Shown: piece after piece, positions 7,699 through 16,599 of the stretch
How positions within the stretch are numbered: position 1 is the first letter of the stretch
Layout: every line of letters begins with the position of its first letter
DNA from: Rhodospirillales bacterium
Lineage (GTDB): Bacteria > Pseudomonadota > Alphaproteobacteria > ATCC43930 > CGMCC-115725
Length of the DNA stretch: 64,000 nucleotides
NCBI GenBank assembly: GCA_947473305.1
Contig: CANJCB010000006.1
Location: 78,966 to 142,965 of the forward strand
Direction: 5' to 3'
Notes under the pieces: generated by a model
Databases searched by the model: none
What the model saw: only the letters and a program-made list of their open reading frames with translations
Told to the model about the DNA's origin: nothing
Translations under genes and position numbers: made by a program

Positions 7699-9745
7699 TC
7701 CAGACGGCGGTGTCATGGAACACCGCCCCGCCGTTCGGCGCGCCGGCCTCGGCGCTGGTCAGGGCGTTGATCCCGATCCCTTCCTCATAGGCGTGGTTGG
7801 GCCAGATCCCCTCGACCACCAGCACGCCCCGCTGCAGACCGTCGAAACTCTTGGCGACGAGAACCACGCTTCCCCTGTCGTTGCCGAGCATTACCCGGTC
7901 ATTCGTCTTGATGCCAAGCGCGGCCATATCGTCGGAATGAACGAGAACGGTCGGCTGCCCTTCCCGCGCCACGCTCGACGGCGTGTTGTTGAAGGAGGTG
8001 TTGAGGAAGGATCGCGCGGGCGGCGCCATCATGCGGAAAGGCCGCTCGGCATCCGCGGCGTCGATAATTTCCACATGATCGGGCAGGGCGGGCAAGCGCT
8101 TGTGGTCCGGTCCGACCTCACTCCAGTCGGCGACGAAATGGAAGCGCTTGTCCTGGTGTCCGAAACCTTCGAGGAAATGGGCGCGCTCGAAGGGCAAGGC
8201 CATGTCGAGGCGGACCCCGTCCTCCCATTGATCGACCGGGGGCAGGCCCGAGGCTTTTAGCGCCTCCTCGATCAATTCCATTTCGCTCATCTCGAAACCG
8301 CGATGGCTGGCGCCCAACCGCTTGGCGAGTTCGCAGATGACGTGATGGTTCGGCCGCGCTTCGGCATAGGGTTCGACGGCCTTGCGCGCGACCTGGAAAT
8401 AGACGTGGCCGCTCGCGCCATAGATATCGTCGTGCTCCAGTGCCGTGGTCGCCGGCAGGACGATGTCCGCATAGGCTGCGGTCTCGGTCATGAACTGCTC
8501 GTGGACGGCGACGAAGAGGTCGTCGCGCAGGAAACCCTCGCGAACCTTCAGGCTTTCCGGCGCCACCACGGCGGGATTGGTGTTCTGGATCAGCATCGCC
8601 GTGACCGGCGGCCCGTCGCCGAGATCCCGCCTGTCCCCGGTCAGCACCGGCCCGATCCGGGACATGTCCAGCACGCGGGTCTTGGGATCGACGCGGTCCA
8701 GGCCTTCGATCAGGGTCTTGTCCACCGCATGGAGCGCGGAGCCGCTATAAAGCGCTCCGCCGCCCTCGTATTGCCACGCCCCGGTGACGGCGGGGAGGCA
8801 GCTTGCGGCGAAAAGCTGGGCGGCACCGTTGCGGGACCGGGAAAAGCCATAGCCGATGCGCAGGAAGCTGCGCTTCGTCCTTCCATAGAGTCGTGCGAAA
8901 TCGACGATCTCCTGGACCGGGATGCCGGTGATCTTTGCCGCCCATTCCGGGGTCCGACTTTCGAGATGCGCCTCAAGCTCTGCCGCCCCGGAGGTGTATT
9001 TCGCCATATAGGCGCGGTCGGCGAAGCCCTCCTTGAACAGCACATGCATAACGGCGCAGGCCAGCGCGCCGTCCGTCCCCGGCCTCGGCATCAGGTGGAT
9101 ATCGGCGACTTCGGCGGAAGGCGTGCGATAGGGGTCGATCACCACCAGGGGGGCCTTGCGGTCTTTTCGCGCCCGGGTGATATGGGTCATGAGGTTGACC
9201 TGGGTCGCGACCGGATTGCCGCCCCAGACGACGATCAGGTCCGATTTCGCGATTTCGCGGCTGTCGGTCCCGTATTTGATGCCGACCCCGGCCTTCCAGC
9301 CGGCGTCCGAGAGGCCGACGCAGATCGTCGAATGCTGCCTGGAATAGCCCATCGTGTGGCGCAGCCGCTCGATCCCGTCGCGCTGCACATAGCCCATGGT
9401 GCCGGCGTAGAAATAGGGCCAGACCGTTTCCCGCCCGTAGCGTTTTGCAGCACTCGTGAAACGCTCCGCGATTTCGTCGAGCGCCTCGTCCCAGGAAATC
9501 GGCTGGAAGGCTTCGCGCCCGACGCCCTTCGCGCCGATCCGCCGCATCGGGCGGTCGAGCCTCAGGGGATGGTGTTGCCGTTCCGCATAGCGCCCGACCT
9601 TGGCGCAGACCACGCCCGCCGTGTAGGTCTGCTTCGTCGATCCCCGGACCCGGCCGATCGTATGCGCGTCGATCCGCTCGACCTCCAGCGCGCAGGCGCT
9701 GGGACAATCGTGGGGGCAGACGGAAGGAACGATATCGAGGGGCAA
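7685..9745 (-). CDS. Molybdopterin oxidoreductase, DMSO reductase family
   Basis: A 686-residue catalytic subunit binding a bis-MGD molybdenum cofactor. The N-terminus carries a [4Fe-4S] motif with cysteines spaced C-x3-C-x3-C (CPHDCPSAC) and a fourth in 'GVVCAKVGRYAER'. Central segments 'LIVVWGGNPVATQ' and 'PLVVIDPYRTPSA', and the C-terminal molydop-binding domain ('VLVHSDDMAALGI', 'VLVVEGIWPNHAY'), complete the architecture. The cysteine in 'STICVGLSDAGW' near residue 150 is a candidate molybdenum ligand. No Tat signal and no Fe-S or membrane partner genes are adjacent, so it is probably a cytoplasmic single-subunit enzyme of unknown substrate. The start is a TTG at 9745; an in-frame TAG a few codons upstream rules out a longer version. 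Confidence 0.9.
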   Translation of the reverse strand: MPLDIVPSVCPHDCPSACALEVERIDAHTIGRVRGSTKQTYTAGVVCAKVGRYAERQHHPLRLDRPMRRIGAKGVGREAFQPISWDEALDEIAERFTSAAKRYGRETVWPYFYAGTMGYVQRDGIERLRHTMGYSRQHSTICVGLSDAGWKAGVGIKYGTDSREIAKSDLIVVWGGNPVATQVNLMTHITRARKDRKAPLVVIDPYRTPSAEVADIHLMPRPGTDGALACAVMHVLFKEGFADRAYMAKYTSGAAELEAHLESRTPEWAAKITGIPVQEIVDFARLYGRTKRSFLRIGYGFSRSRNGAAQLFAASCLPAVTGAWQYEGGGALYSGSALHAVDKTLIEGLDRVDPKTRVLDMSRIGPVLTGDRRDLGDGPPVTAMLIQNTNPAVVAPESLKVREGFLRDDLFVAVHEQFMTETAAYADIVLPATTALEHDDIYGASGHVYFQVARKAVEPYAEARPNHHVICELAKRLGASHRGFEMSEMELIEEALKASGLPPVDQWEDGVRLDMALPFERAHFLEGFGHQDKRFHFVADWSEVGPDHKRLPALPDHVEIIDAADAERPFRMMAPPARSFLNTSFNNTPSSVAREGQPTVLVHSDDMAALGIKTNDRVMLGNDRGSVVLVAKSFDGLQRGVLVVEGIWPNHAYEEGIGINALTSAEAGAPNGGAVFHDTAVWIRPA

Positions 9746-9807
9746 GGCAGAATCCCGGGCGAGAGACTAATCACAGGGTCGATCTGAACCGTAGCGCGGA
9801 CGAGGCC

Positions 9808-10095
9808 TTACAGCAAATCCGGTAAATGACGGGCTCCGTGGAGCACTCTTACAATCTCGATGCCAGCGAGAGTTTCCCGATAAAGGACGAGATAGCGTCC
9901 GGTCGCCAGATATCGAAGATCCGGCGCGAGATCGGGTCGAGCGGCTCCAATCTGCGGATGCCGACCGATCCTTTCGAAGGCGTCTTCCATCCGGTCTAGT
10001 GTCTTATCGGCGGCCGTCGGATTGTCTTCCGCAATATGGAGCCAAATTTCGATCAGATCCTCATCGGATCGGCTCGTGCGGAGGACGGGAGGCAT
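9808..10095 (-). CDS. parE: Type II toxin, RelE/ParE family
   Basis: A 95-residue ParE-like protein: N-terminal helices 'EDLIEIWLHIAEDNPTAADK', a 'RHPQIGAARPDL' loop and the beta strands 'RYLATGRYLVLYRE' and 'IEIVRVLHGARHL'. ParE toxins usually poison DNA gyrase; RelE relatives cut mRNA on ribosomes, and sequence alone does not separate the two here. It lies 6 nt downstream of its antitoxin gene in the same operon, the standard antitoxin-first order. Confidence 0.92.
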   Translation of the reverse strand: MPPVLRTSRSDEDLIEIWLHIAEDNPTAADKTLDRMEDAFERIGRHPQIGAARPDLAPDLRYLATGRYLVLYRETLAGIEIVRVLHGARHLPDLL

Positions 10096-10101
10096 TGTGC
10101 T

Positions 10102-10371
10102 TCAGCTCTGGGCGGCTTTCCGGCGCCGAGCTTCTCCCTTGATCGCATCCATGCCGTCGAAGCGGCTGGGTCCGCTCGCCAGACCTTCAGCCCAGAGGCG
10201 GCGAAGTTCGTCCCTTTCGGCGTGAAGCAGAGAGCGCCGAGTCTTCCATTCCCGCAAAGCCTCGCGGACAACTTCACTTCCGGAAGCATATTCGCCGCTA
10301 TCGACGGCTGCGCGGACCAGCTCGGCCATTTCGGTCGTGAGCGCGACACTCATCTTGGCAATGTTGGACAA
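10102..10371 (-). CDS. parD: Type II antitoxin, ParD family (TTG start)
   Basis: A ribbon-helix-helix antitoxin beginning 'MSVALTTEMAELVR' with 'SGSEVVREALREWK' as the dimerising helices. The C-terminal half (about 45 residues) would wrap around ParE. I choose the TTG at 10371, giving MSNIAKMSVAL and 89 residues. GGAGG sits 5 nt upstream of it, and family members usually carry a short leader before the MSVAL strand. The ATG at 10353 lacks a ribosome binding site and the TTG at 10398 adds a foreign leader. ParD normally represses its own operon together with ParE. Confidence 0.9.
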   Translation of the reverse strand: MSNIAKMSVALTTEMAELVRAAVDSGEYASGSEVVREALREWKTRRSLLHAERDELRRLWAEGLASGPSRFDGMDAIKGEARRRKAAQS

Positions 10372-10437
10372 GGGCACCTCCAGGCAAGAAAGTAGCAATC
10401 TTTCCTACCATCGGCAATTTCCGACTGTGTGGAGGCG

Positions 10438-10857
10438 CTAAGAGACGGGGAGCCCTTCGCCCCGTTTGAGCATCATATTGCGTCCGACCGCGATGCCGAG
10501 TTGGAGGCTCTCGCCGATCCGCTGGGCGCGTTCGACGAATTGGCGCGCGACGGCCTCGGGGAAAAGCTCCCGGGCGGTCTCTTCGAAGAGCTCGAGCCAA
10601 TGGGCGAAATGCTGCTTGTCGATCGGCAGGGGTACATGCTTGGGCAGGGGCTGCCCCTTATAGGTCCCGCTCGTGAGCATGACGGAAGACCAGAAGCGGC
10701 ACATGGTCTGGAGATGCGGCTCCCAATCGGCGATGCGCGAAGCGAAGACCGGACCCAGCAGGGCGTCGTCGCGGACCTTCGAGTAGAAGCCGCGAACCAG
10801 CCGTTCGATCATAGCTTCGTCGATGCCGTCAGGGGACTTCTTCTCAGCGTTTGTCAT
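10438..10857 (-). CDS. Group III truncated haemoglobin
   Basis: About 139 residues matching TrHb3: 'LVRGFYSKVRDDALLGPVF', 'DWEPHLQTMCRFWSSVML', 'GTYKGQPLPKHVPLP' and 'FAHWLELFEETARELF', including the WSS pair and the histidine of PKH near the haem pocket. These small globins bind O2 or NO; roles in NO detoxification are proposed but family-wide function is unsettled. The start at 10857 is set by AGGAGG 5 nt upstream; the longer frame to 10914 adds residues with no family match. It is a single gene, divergent from the isomerase-P450 pair, with the TATATAGG-like sequence at about 10876-10883 in the shared promoter gap. Confidence 0.92.
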   Translation of the reverse strand: MTNAEKKSPDGIDEAMIERLVRGFYSKVRDDALLGPVFASRIADWEPHLQTMCRFWSSVMLTSGTYKGQPLPKHVPLPIDKQHFAHWLELFEETARELFPEAVARQFVERAQRIGESLQLGIAVGRNMMLKRGEGLPVS

Positions 10858-10952
10858 GATGCCCTCCTGGAAGGCTATATAGGTACAGCCATGGCGGCTC
10901 ATAAGAGACGGCAAAGGCGCTAGGATGTCGCAGGTCTGATCCGAGGAACGGG

Positions 10953-11549
10953 ATGCCGAAAATCATCGATTACTATCTGTCGCTTGGTTCGCCCTATACC
11001 CTCATGGGCGCTGAGCGGGTTGAGGCAATGGCCCGGGCGGCAGGAGCGACGCTCGTCTATAAGCCCCTCGATCTTGCCCGTCTCTTCCCGTTATCCGGAG
11101 GCCTGCCCGGTCCCAAGCGCGCCCCGCAGCGTCAGGCCTATCGGCTTGTCGAGATCCGGCGCTGGGCGGATTTCCACAAGCTGCCGTTGAACCTCCATCC
11201 GAAGCATTTTCCCGTGCCGACAGAGGCCGGCTGCCGGCTGGTCGTTGCGGCTCTCGACATGGGCGCCGATGGCGGCGATCTCAGCCGCCGCCTGATGCGC
11301 GCCGTCTGGATCGAGGAGCGCGATATCGCCGATCCCGCGACGCTGGGCGCGATCTGCGGAGAGGCCGGTCTCGATGGCGATGCCTTGCTCGCTCATTCCC
11401 GGACGCCCGAAGTCGTTTCCCGCTACGAAGCCATCCAGCAGGAGGCTTTGGAGGCGCAGGTCTTCGGGGCGCCCACCTATGTCTATGAAGGCGAGCTCTT
11501 CTGGGGACAGGATAGGCTCGACTTCCTGGAACGCGCGCTCGCGCGCTGA
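10953..11549 (+). CDS. 2-hydroxychromene-2-carboxylate isomerase / DsbA-fold GST-kappa-like protein
   Basis: A 198-residue member of the glutathione-dependent NahD/GST-kappa family. It shows the 'YYLSLGSPYT' N-terminal strand with the active-site serine, the insert 'RQAYRLVEIRRWAD', and the family-typical C-terminal 'VFGAPTYVYEGELFWGQDRLDFL'. Known members isomerise ring-cleavage products of naphthalene or are general GST-like enzymes. Ribosome binding site GAGGA is 5 nt before the ATG. It is followed 9 nt later by a cytochrome P450, so the two are probably co-transcribed and may act on the same hydrophobic substrate. Confidence 0.9.
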   Translation: MPKIIDYYLSLGSPYTLMGAERVEAMARAAGATLVYKPLDLARLFPLSGGLPGPKRAPQRQAYRLVEIRRWADFHKLPLNLHPKHFPVPTEAGCRLVVAALDMGADGGDLSRRLMRAVWIEERDIADPATLGAICGEAGLDGDALLAHSRTPEVVSRYEAIQQEALEAQVFGAPTYVYEGELFWGQDRLDFLERALAR

Positions 11550-11558
11550 TCCCGCATC

Positions 11559-12914
11559 ATGAGCGATCCCGTCCTTGCCGCCCCGCCGCGCCATGCCAAG
11601 CGGCTGTCGCCCCTGAAGCTGTTGCGCACCATCAAGGAGAGCTCCATCGCGAGCTTTGCCGCGGCCGCCTTCGAGAAGGAGATTGTCGAAAGGCGCTTCC
11701 TCTGGCGCAGGCATGTCATCGTCAATTCGCCGGAGGCGGTGAAGCGCATCCTCCTCGACAATGTGGAGAACTACGCCAAGAGCGACCTTCTCCGGCACCT
11801 CCTGGAGCCGGGTCTCGGCAAGGGGCTGATCACGTCCTCGGGGGAATTGTGGCGCAGCCATCGCCGGATCATGGCGCCCGCTTTCGATCCCCGCAGCCTC
11901 GCGGCCTATGCCCCGCCCATGATCGAGGAGGCCGGGGCGGTGCTCGCCCGCTGGGATGCCTTGCCGGCCGGGGTGACGATCGATGCCGCGAGCGAGATGA
12001 TGCGGCTGACGCTGGCCATCATCGCCCGCGCCATGTTCTCGACCTCCGATCCTGAGCTTCTCGATACGGTCGAGCGCGGCATGGCGACCTATCAGGAGGT
12101 GGTGCGGCCGGGGCTCTTCGACCTTCTGGGGCTGCCGTCCTGGATCCCGCGACGGGGAGCCGCCGCCGGCCGTCGTGCGCTGGCCGGGGTCGACGATCTC
12201 ATCGCAAGGCTCATGGCGCGGGGCAAGGACACGCCGGATCTTCTCGGCCGTCTTCTGTCCGCGACCGATCCCCTGACCGGCCAACCCCTGTCGCCACGCG
12301 AGGTGCGGGACGAGGTGGTGACCATCTTCGCGGCGGGGCACGAGACCACGGCCCAGGCGTTGACCTGGACCTGGTATCTCCTATCCCAGCATCCTGAAGC
12401 GGTCGCGGAACTGGAGGCCGAACTCGACCGGGTGCTCGAAGGGAGGTCCCCACGCTACGAGGACATCCCGCAATTGGCCTATGCCCGCATGGTGATCGAG
12501 GAATCGATGCGCCTCTATCCGCCGGCCCACACCATGTCGCGGATCACGCTGGCCGATGACGACCTGCCCCTCGCCGAAGGATCCTATCGTGTGCGGCGAG
12601 GGACGCTCGTGCTCATTGTCCCCTGGCTTCTTCATCGTCATGAGCTGCTCTGGAACAGGCCGGAGCGGTTTCGGCCCGAGCGCTTCGCGCCCGGCGCCAC
12701 GGCCAAGCGGCATCGCTTCGCCTATATGCCTTTCGGTGGGGGCCCCAGGGTCTGCATCGGGGCGGGTTTCGCCATGACTGAGGCGATTCTGATCCTGGCT
12801 TCGGTTGCCCAGCGCTATCGCTTGCGGCCCGCGCCGGGGCATGTGGTCGAGCCGGTCGGCCTGATCACGCTCCGCCCGCGCAACGGCCTCAAGCTCGTGC
12901 TGGAGCGCCGCTAG
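11559..12914 (+). CDS. Cytochrome P450
   Basis: A 451-residue soluble P450 with all signatures: I-helix 'AAGHETTAQ', ExxR in 'EESMRLYPP', and the haem loop FGGGPRVCIG with C399 as thiolate ligand. There is no membrane anchor. Its layout and lack of an N-terminal signal resemble bacterial fatty-acid or terpenoid hydroxylases, but substrate cannot be read from sequence. No ferredoxin or reductase gene is nearby. It forms an operon with the preceding isomerase and ends one base before the convergent thiolase. Confidence 0.95.
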   Translation: MSDPVLAAPPRHAKRLSPLKLLRTIKESSIASFAAAAFEKEIVERRFLWRRHVIVNSPEAVKRILLDNVENYAKSDLLRHLLEPGLGKGLITSSGELWRSHRRIMAPAFDPRSLAAYAPPMIEEAGAVLARWDALPAGVTIDAASEMMRLTLAIIARAMFSTSDPELLDTVERGMATYQEVVRPGLFDLLGLPSWIPRRGAAAGRRALAGVDDLIARLMARGKDTPDLLGRLLSATDPLTGQPLSPREVRDEVVTIFAAGHETTAQALTWTWYLLSQHPEAVAELEAELDRVLEGRSPRYEDIPQLAYARMVIEESMRLYPPAHTMSRITLADDDLPLAEGSYRVRRGTLVLIVPWLLHRHELLWNRPERFRPERFAPGATAKRHRFAYMPFGGGPRVCIGAGFAMTEAILILASVAQRYRLRPAPGHVVEPVGLITLRPRNGLKLVLERR

Positions 12915-14114
12915 TCAGTCCACCTCGACCATCAGCGCGTCGCCCTGGCCGAAGCCGCCGCAGATCGCGGCGACGCCGGTTCCGCCACCGCGTCGGCGCA
13001 GGCCGTTGATCAAGGTCATGACGAGCCGCGCTCCGCTCGCGCCGAGCGGATGGCCGATGGCGACCGCTCCGCCATGGATATTGGTGCGGCCCCGGATCTT
13101 CGAGGCTTCCGACTTGTCTCCATCGGCTAAGGCCAGCGTGCTGACGAGCGGAGTAGCGGCATAGGCCTCGTTGATCTCGATCAGATCCCATTGACCATGG
13201 CCACGGTTATGCCGCCGCGCCAGCTTCATGATCGCGGTGCCGGGCGTCACGGTGCCCGAGGTCGGGCCGCCCGCGACCTGCACGTAGTCCACGAGCCTTG
13301 CGAGGGGCGTAAGGCCGTTCTCCTCAGCGAAGTCGCGCCGCATCACGACCAGGAAGGCCGCGCCGTCGCTGAGGCCGGGCGCGTTGCCGGCGGTGACGGT
13401 CTTGCCGCCGTAAACGGTCTTCAGGGTGGAGAGCTTCTCGGCCGTCGTATCGCGGCGCGGCGCTTCGTCGGAGGTGAAGTTTTGCGTCCTGCCCTTGGCG
13501 TCGGAGACTTCGACCGAGAAACGTTCCGGCTCGAAATAGCCCTTTTCCTCCGCCGCGAAATAGCGTTCGTGGCTTTGCCGCGCCCAATCGTCCTGCATGG
13601 CGCGGTCGACGCCGTGGCGGATCGATTCGTCGCCCGTATAGACCGCGATGGGCCGGTCCACGACCAGACCCCGGATGACGAGCGGATCGGTGACGTTCAC
13701 ATCGCCGAGCTTGGCCTTCTGCCGGGGCCAGAGCACCGGGGTATTGCTGAGGGATTCGAAGCCGCCGCAGAGCAGGGCGCGGGCTTCTTCCAGCCGGATG
13801 TCCTTCATGCCGAGCCCGATGGAAGTCATGCCCGAGCAGCAGGCCCGGTCGATGGTCGCCGAGGGCGTCGTTTCCGGCAGCTTAGACATCAGGAGCGCCT
13901 GACGCACGGGAGTGATGATCGCGCCCGCCATCATGCCGATGCCGCCGAATACCGCGTCGATCTTCTGGGGATCGAGGCCGGAGCGGTCCAAAGCCTCGTT
14001 CATCGCGAGCGCACCCAACTGGGGGGCGTTGATCCCCTTGAGCGCACCGTCGAAACGACCGAAGGGTGTGCGGGCGATCGCCGTGACGACGATATCGGTG
14101 GGCTGGCCTGACAT
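12915..14114 (-). CDS. Acetyl-CoA C-acyltransferase (thiolase)
   Basis: About 399 residues of thiolase fold. The N-terminal nucleophile motif reads ACCSG at 91-95, with C92 in the nucleophile position. The conserved histidine lies in 'GGAVAIGHPLGASGAR' and the second catalytic cysteine in 'ICGGFGQGDA'. It cleaves 3-ketoacyl-CoA or condenses acetyl-CoA. The ATG at 14114 is preceded by AAAGG at a good distance, so the longer frame from 14135 is rejected. It stands alone on the minus strand; an association with the CoA-transferase and crotonase genes of the window is plausible but unproven. Confidence 0.93.
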   Translation of the reverse strand: MSGQPTDIVVTAIARTPFGRFDGALKGINAPQLGALAMNEALDRSGLDPQKIDAVFGGIGMMAGAIITPVRQALLMSKLPETTPSATIDRACCSGMTSIGLGMKDIRLEEARALLCGGFESLSNTPVLWPRQKAKLGDVNVTDPLVIRGLVVDRPIAVYTGDESIRHGVDRAMQDDWARQSHERYFAAEEKGYFEPERFSVEVSDAKGRTQNFTSDEAPRRDTTAEKLSTLKTVYGGKTVTAGNAPGLSDGAAFLVVMRRDFAEENGLTPLARLVDYVQVAGGPTSGTVTPGTAIMKLARRHNRGHGQWDLIEINEAYAATPLVSTLALADGDKSEASKIRGRTNIHGGAVAIGHPLGASGARLVMTLINGLRRRGGGTGVAAICGGFGQGDALMVEVD

Positions 14115-14291
14115 GATTGCCTTTCCGGAGGGCATAGACGATTGCCTCTCATATAATGTCAGCAGCGATCCATGCGAACCAAATATGGGACGATGTGCCG
14201 AAAATCGGCTTGCATGGAAAAGCGATCCGCTGTCTCTATGGGCCGCTGCCAGGGGGGCTGGCAGCGAAACCTATGAAGGACGATAAAGACG

Positions 14292-14699
14292 ATGATTGGC
14301 GCAAGTCTCGACGACGCAAAGCTTCTGGCTTCCGAGGAACTGGTTTTCGGCGGCAACACCGTCGGCTCCGAGGAGCGCTTCAAGGTACAGTTCCTGGTGA
14401 ACGACCGCCGTGGCACCTTGGCCTATGAATCCTTTGCGCCGGGCTCCACGGTGAATTGGGCATTCTGGCACGACGAGGTCCATGTGATCATGGGCGGCGA
14501 GTGCAAATGCACATATACGCTGGCGCCCAATCATCGCAAGCAGGTCGTCAAGACCTTCAAGAAGGGCGACACTTATCTGATCCCGAACGGCGCGCGCGTC
14601 CGTTTTGAAGTCCAGGGCTCCGAGCCCTATCTGCATGTCTGCGTGATCATGCCCCGCTTCGAATATTCGAAGGACGAGCGCCTTGACACTTACAGCTGA
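14292..14699 (+). CDS. Small cupin-domain protein
   Basis: A 135-residue single-domain beta protein that looks like a cupin: 'VNWAFWHDEVHVIMGGECKCTY' around residues 55-75 and 'FKKGDTYLIPNGARVRFEV' around 95-113, the latter resembling cupin motif 2. The metal-binding histidines are incomplete (H60 and H64-like positions only), so binding is uncertain. Its stop overlaps the nitrilase start by 17 nt, so the two are translationally coupled and likely act in one pathway. Function unknown. Confidence 0.72.
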   Translation: MIGASLDDAKLLASEELVFGGNTVGSEERFKVQFLVNDRRGTLAYESFAPGSTVNWAFWHDEVHVIMGGECKCTYTLAPNHRKQVVKTFKKGDTYLIPNGARVRFEVQGSEPYLHVCVIMPRFEYSKDERLDTYS

Positions 14700-15606
14700 G
14701 GCCGATGCCCCCGTTGCGGGGGCGCAGGTCGCCGTCGCCCAGATCTCCGCGATCCAATGCTGGTCGGATCCGTCGGGCCTTGAGGTCAATACCGCCAAGG
14801 TCCAGGACTGGTACGGCAAGGTCGCCGACAGCACCGATCTGGTCGTTTTTCCTGAATTGACGCTATCGGGATATATCCCCCTCAAGGGATACGACCAGAA
14901 CAAGAAGCGGATCCTGTCGGAGGTCGCCGACCGCGCCGCCGGCAAGTCGCTACCCGAGTTGGCCAAGGCCACCAAGGGCCGCCGCGCGGCCATGGTCGTG
15001 GGCTTCATGGAGCCCACCAGCATGCGCCACGAGATGTACAACTCGGTGGCGCTGCTCCAGGACGGAGCGATCCTCGGCGTCTATCGCAAGATGCATCTGC
15101 CGGTGGAGGAGAACCACTATTTCGTCCCTGGCGACGAGACGGTGGTGGTCGACTGCCGGGCGGGCCGGGTCGGGCTTACGATCTGCTACGATATCGTCTT
15201 CCCGGAATCGGCGCGGATGGCGGCGCTCCAGGGCGCCGAGATCGTGATCGCGACCTCCAATTGGCTCGCGATCCAGGACCTCCAACGCCTGGGCGAAGTG
15301 CTGCCCGTGGCGCGGGCGCTGGAACAGCAGTGCCATGTGATCTTCGTGAACGGCGTGGGCCAGTTCGAGATCCGGGGCCGGGTCTGGGACCTCTATGGCG
15401 CCAGCACCATCGTCAGCGCCAAGGGCGAGGTCGTGGCGAAGGCCGGCAATGGCGAGGAACTGCTGCAAGGCTTCCTGCCGCGCTCGGCGCTGGCGGATGC
15501 CGCCAATGTCTTCCCCTTAATGCGGGATCGTCGTCCCGACGCCTATGGGGATATCGCCGGTGGCCGCACCCGTTTCGCCAAGGTAAAGCCGGGGACGCCG
15601 GTTTAG
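14683..15606 (+). CDS. Carbon-nitrogen hydrolase (nitrilase superfamily)
   Basis: A 307-residue amidase/nitrilase-fold enzyme with the full Glu-Lys-Cys triad: E58 in 'FPELTLSGY', K136 in 'YRKMHLP' and C168 in 'TICYDIVFPE'. It hydrolyses a C-N bond of an amide, carbamoyl or nitrile substrate. The start is a TTG at 14683 inside the cupin gene, with AAGGA upstream; the conserved domain begins near residue 15. The coupling to the cupin gene suggests an amide whose product or substrate is bound or processed by that partner. Confidence 0.88.
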   Translation: MTLTAEADAPVAGAQVAVAQISAIQCWSDPSGLEVNTAKVQDWYGKVADSTDLVVFPELTLSGYIPLKGYDQNKKRILSEVADRAAGKSLPELAKATKGRRAAMVVGFMEPTSMRHEMYNSVALLQDGAILGVYRKMHLPVEENHYFVPGDETVVVDCRAGRVGLTICYDIVFPESARMAALQGAEIVIATSNWLAIQDLQRLGEVLPVARALEQQCHVIFVNGVGQFEIRGRVWDLYGASTIVSAKGEVVAKAGNGEELLQGFLPRSALADAANVFPLMRDRRPDAYGDIAGGRTRFAKVKPGTPV

Positions 15607-15619
15607 AGTTCGGTTGAGC

Positions 15620-15753
15620 CCTTCTCCGCCCTTTTCAGGGGGGAGAAGGATTTAGGATGAGGTGGGGCGAGGGTGCCGATGCGCCCGAGCATCGTGCCGC
15701 CGGATGAAACCCACCTCACCCCAGCCCTCTCCCCCCTTGAAGGGCGGAGAGGG
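15620..15753. repeat. Head-to-head pair of hairpin repeats (REP/BIME-like)
   Basis: Unit A has arms ccttctcc (15620-15627) and ggagaagg (15642-15649), followed by a tail ending gaggtgggg at 15659-15666. Unit B is its mirror image: a ccacctcacccc lead at 15711-15722 and arms ccctctcc (15725-15732) and ggagaggg (15746-15753). About 45 bp separates the two. The layout resembles bacterial interspersed palindromic elements. It fills the gap between the convergent nitrilase and transglycosylase genes and could also stop transcription from both sides. Confidence 0.7.
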
Positions 15754-15760
15754 AGAAAAA

Positions 15761-16558
15761 TCAGCTCTCTTCCGCGTATTTCACGAACTGCCGCCGCATC
15801 GTTTCCACCTGCTTCAAGTACGCTGCGGGACTGTGCTCGCCGCAGCGCTCGCCGGGTGCGAGCCTGAAGCCGCGCTTGGCGAAAGCGACGGCGCGCGTCG
15901 GACCGCAGAGATGGATGATCGCCGCGAGATCCTGCTTCTGCTTGGGGCTCGCGGCTTGCTTCCGCTTGCTCAGGATCGCCGAGATATTGCGGTGGAGCAG
16001 CGAGGCGGTGAGTTCCGTCGACGGAGCGGGATCGGTGCGGGCGGAGGTCCCGTGCGGTCGGCAAGTGTCGCTCGACCGGGCCGCCACCACCTGGTGGTCC
16101 CGGATGCAGTGGCCCTGCGCATAGGCGAAAGCGGCGTCGGTCATCTGGAACATGCCGGTAGCGCTCGACGCCGGCCGGACCGCGTAATAGGGGCCGACCG
16201 CGTGCTTCTTATAGGGCCGTGCCACCGGATTGCCGCCACTCTCCACCTGGGCAAGGGCCGCGAGCAATTCGGGCGGGACCGATGAGGTCGAATATTCCCG
16301 GAAGACCGAAGCATATTCCCGCCATGTCCCGGCCGGTGTCTTGACCACCCCGGCCTGCTCCGGAACGGGAGCGATCTCGGGCGTCAGTTCGGGCAACGGC
16401 GTCAAAAGGAGCGAGACGGGGATGGCCGCGAGCATCAGCCCGACAGCCAGCCCTATGCAGATCATCTGACCCAGCGCTCGGGACTTCGGCTGGACACCGA
16501 CCGGGATAATCGGCGCTGTGGCGGGCAGGAGGGGCATGACCCGCACAATCGCGGGCAT
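15761..16558 (-). CDS. Membrane-anchored lytic transglycosylase (SLT domain)
   Basis: A 265-residue protein with one membrane segment near residues 30-53 ('ICIGLAVGLMLAAIPVSLLL') and a periplasmic SLT domain starting at 'PPELLAALAQVESGGNP', whose E after QV is the catalytic acid. A 'SATGMFQMTDAAFAYAQGHCI' stretch replaces the usual GLMQ motif. Three cysteine-containing loops suggest disulfides. It cleaves the glycan strands of peptidoglycan. Such stand-alone SLT proteins can serve secretion systems, but no such genes are adjacent. Confidence 0.87.
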   Translation of the reverse strand: MPAIVRVMPLLPATAPIIPVGVQPKSRALGQMICIGLAVGLMLAAIPVSLLLTPLPELTPEIAPVPEQAGVVKTPAGTWREYASVFREYSTSSVPPELLAALAQVESGGNPVARPYKKHAVGPYYAVRPASSATGMFQMTDAAFAYAQGHCIRDHQVVAARSSDTCRPHGTSARTDPAPSTELTASLLHRNISAILSKRKQAASPKQKQDLAAIIHLCGPTRAVAFAKRGFRLAPGERCGEHSPAAYLKQVETMRRQFVKYAEES

Positions 16559-16599
16559 TTACGACAAATCTAAGGCTGGATCTGGCCGCTTTCGCGGCT

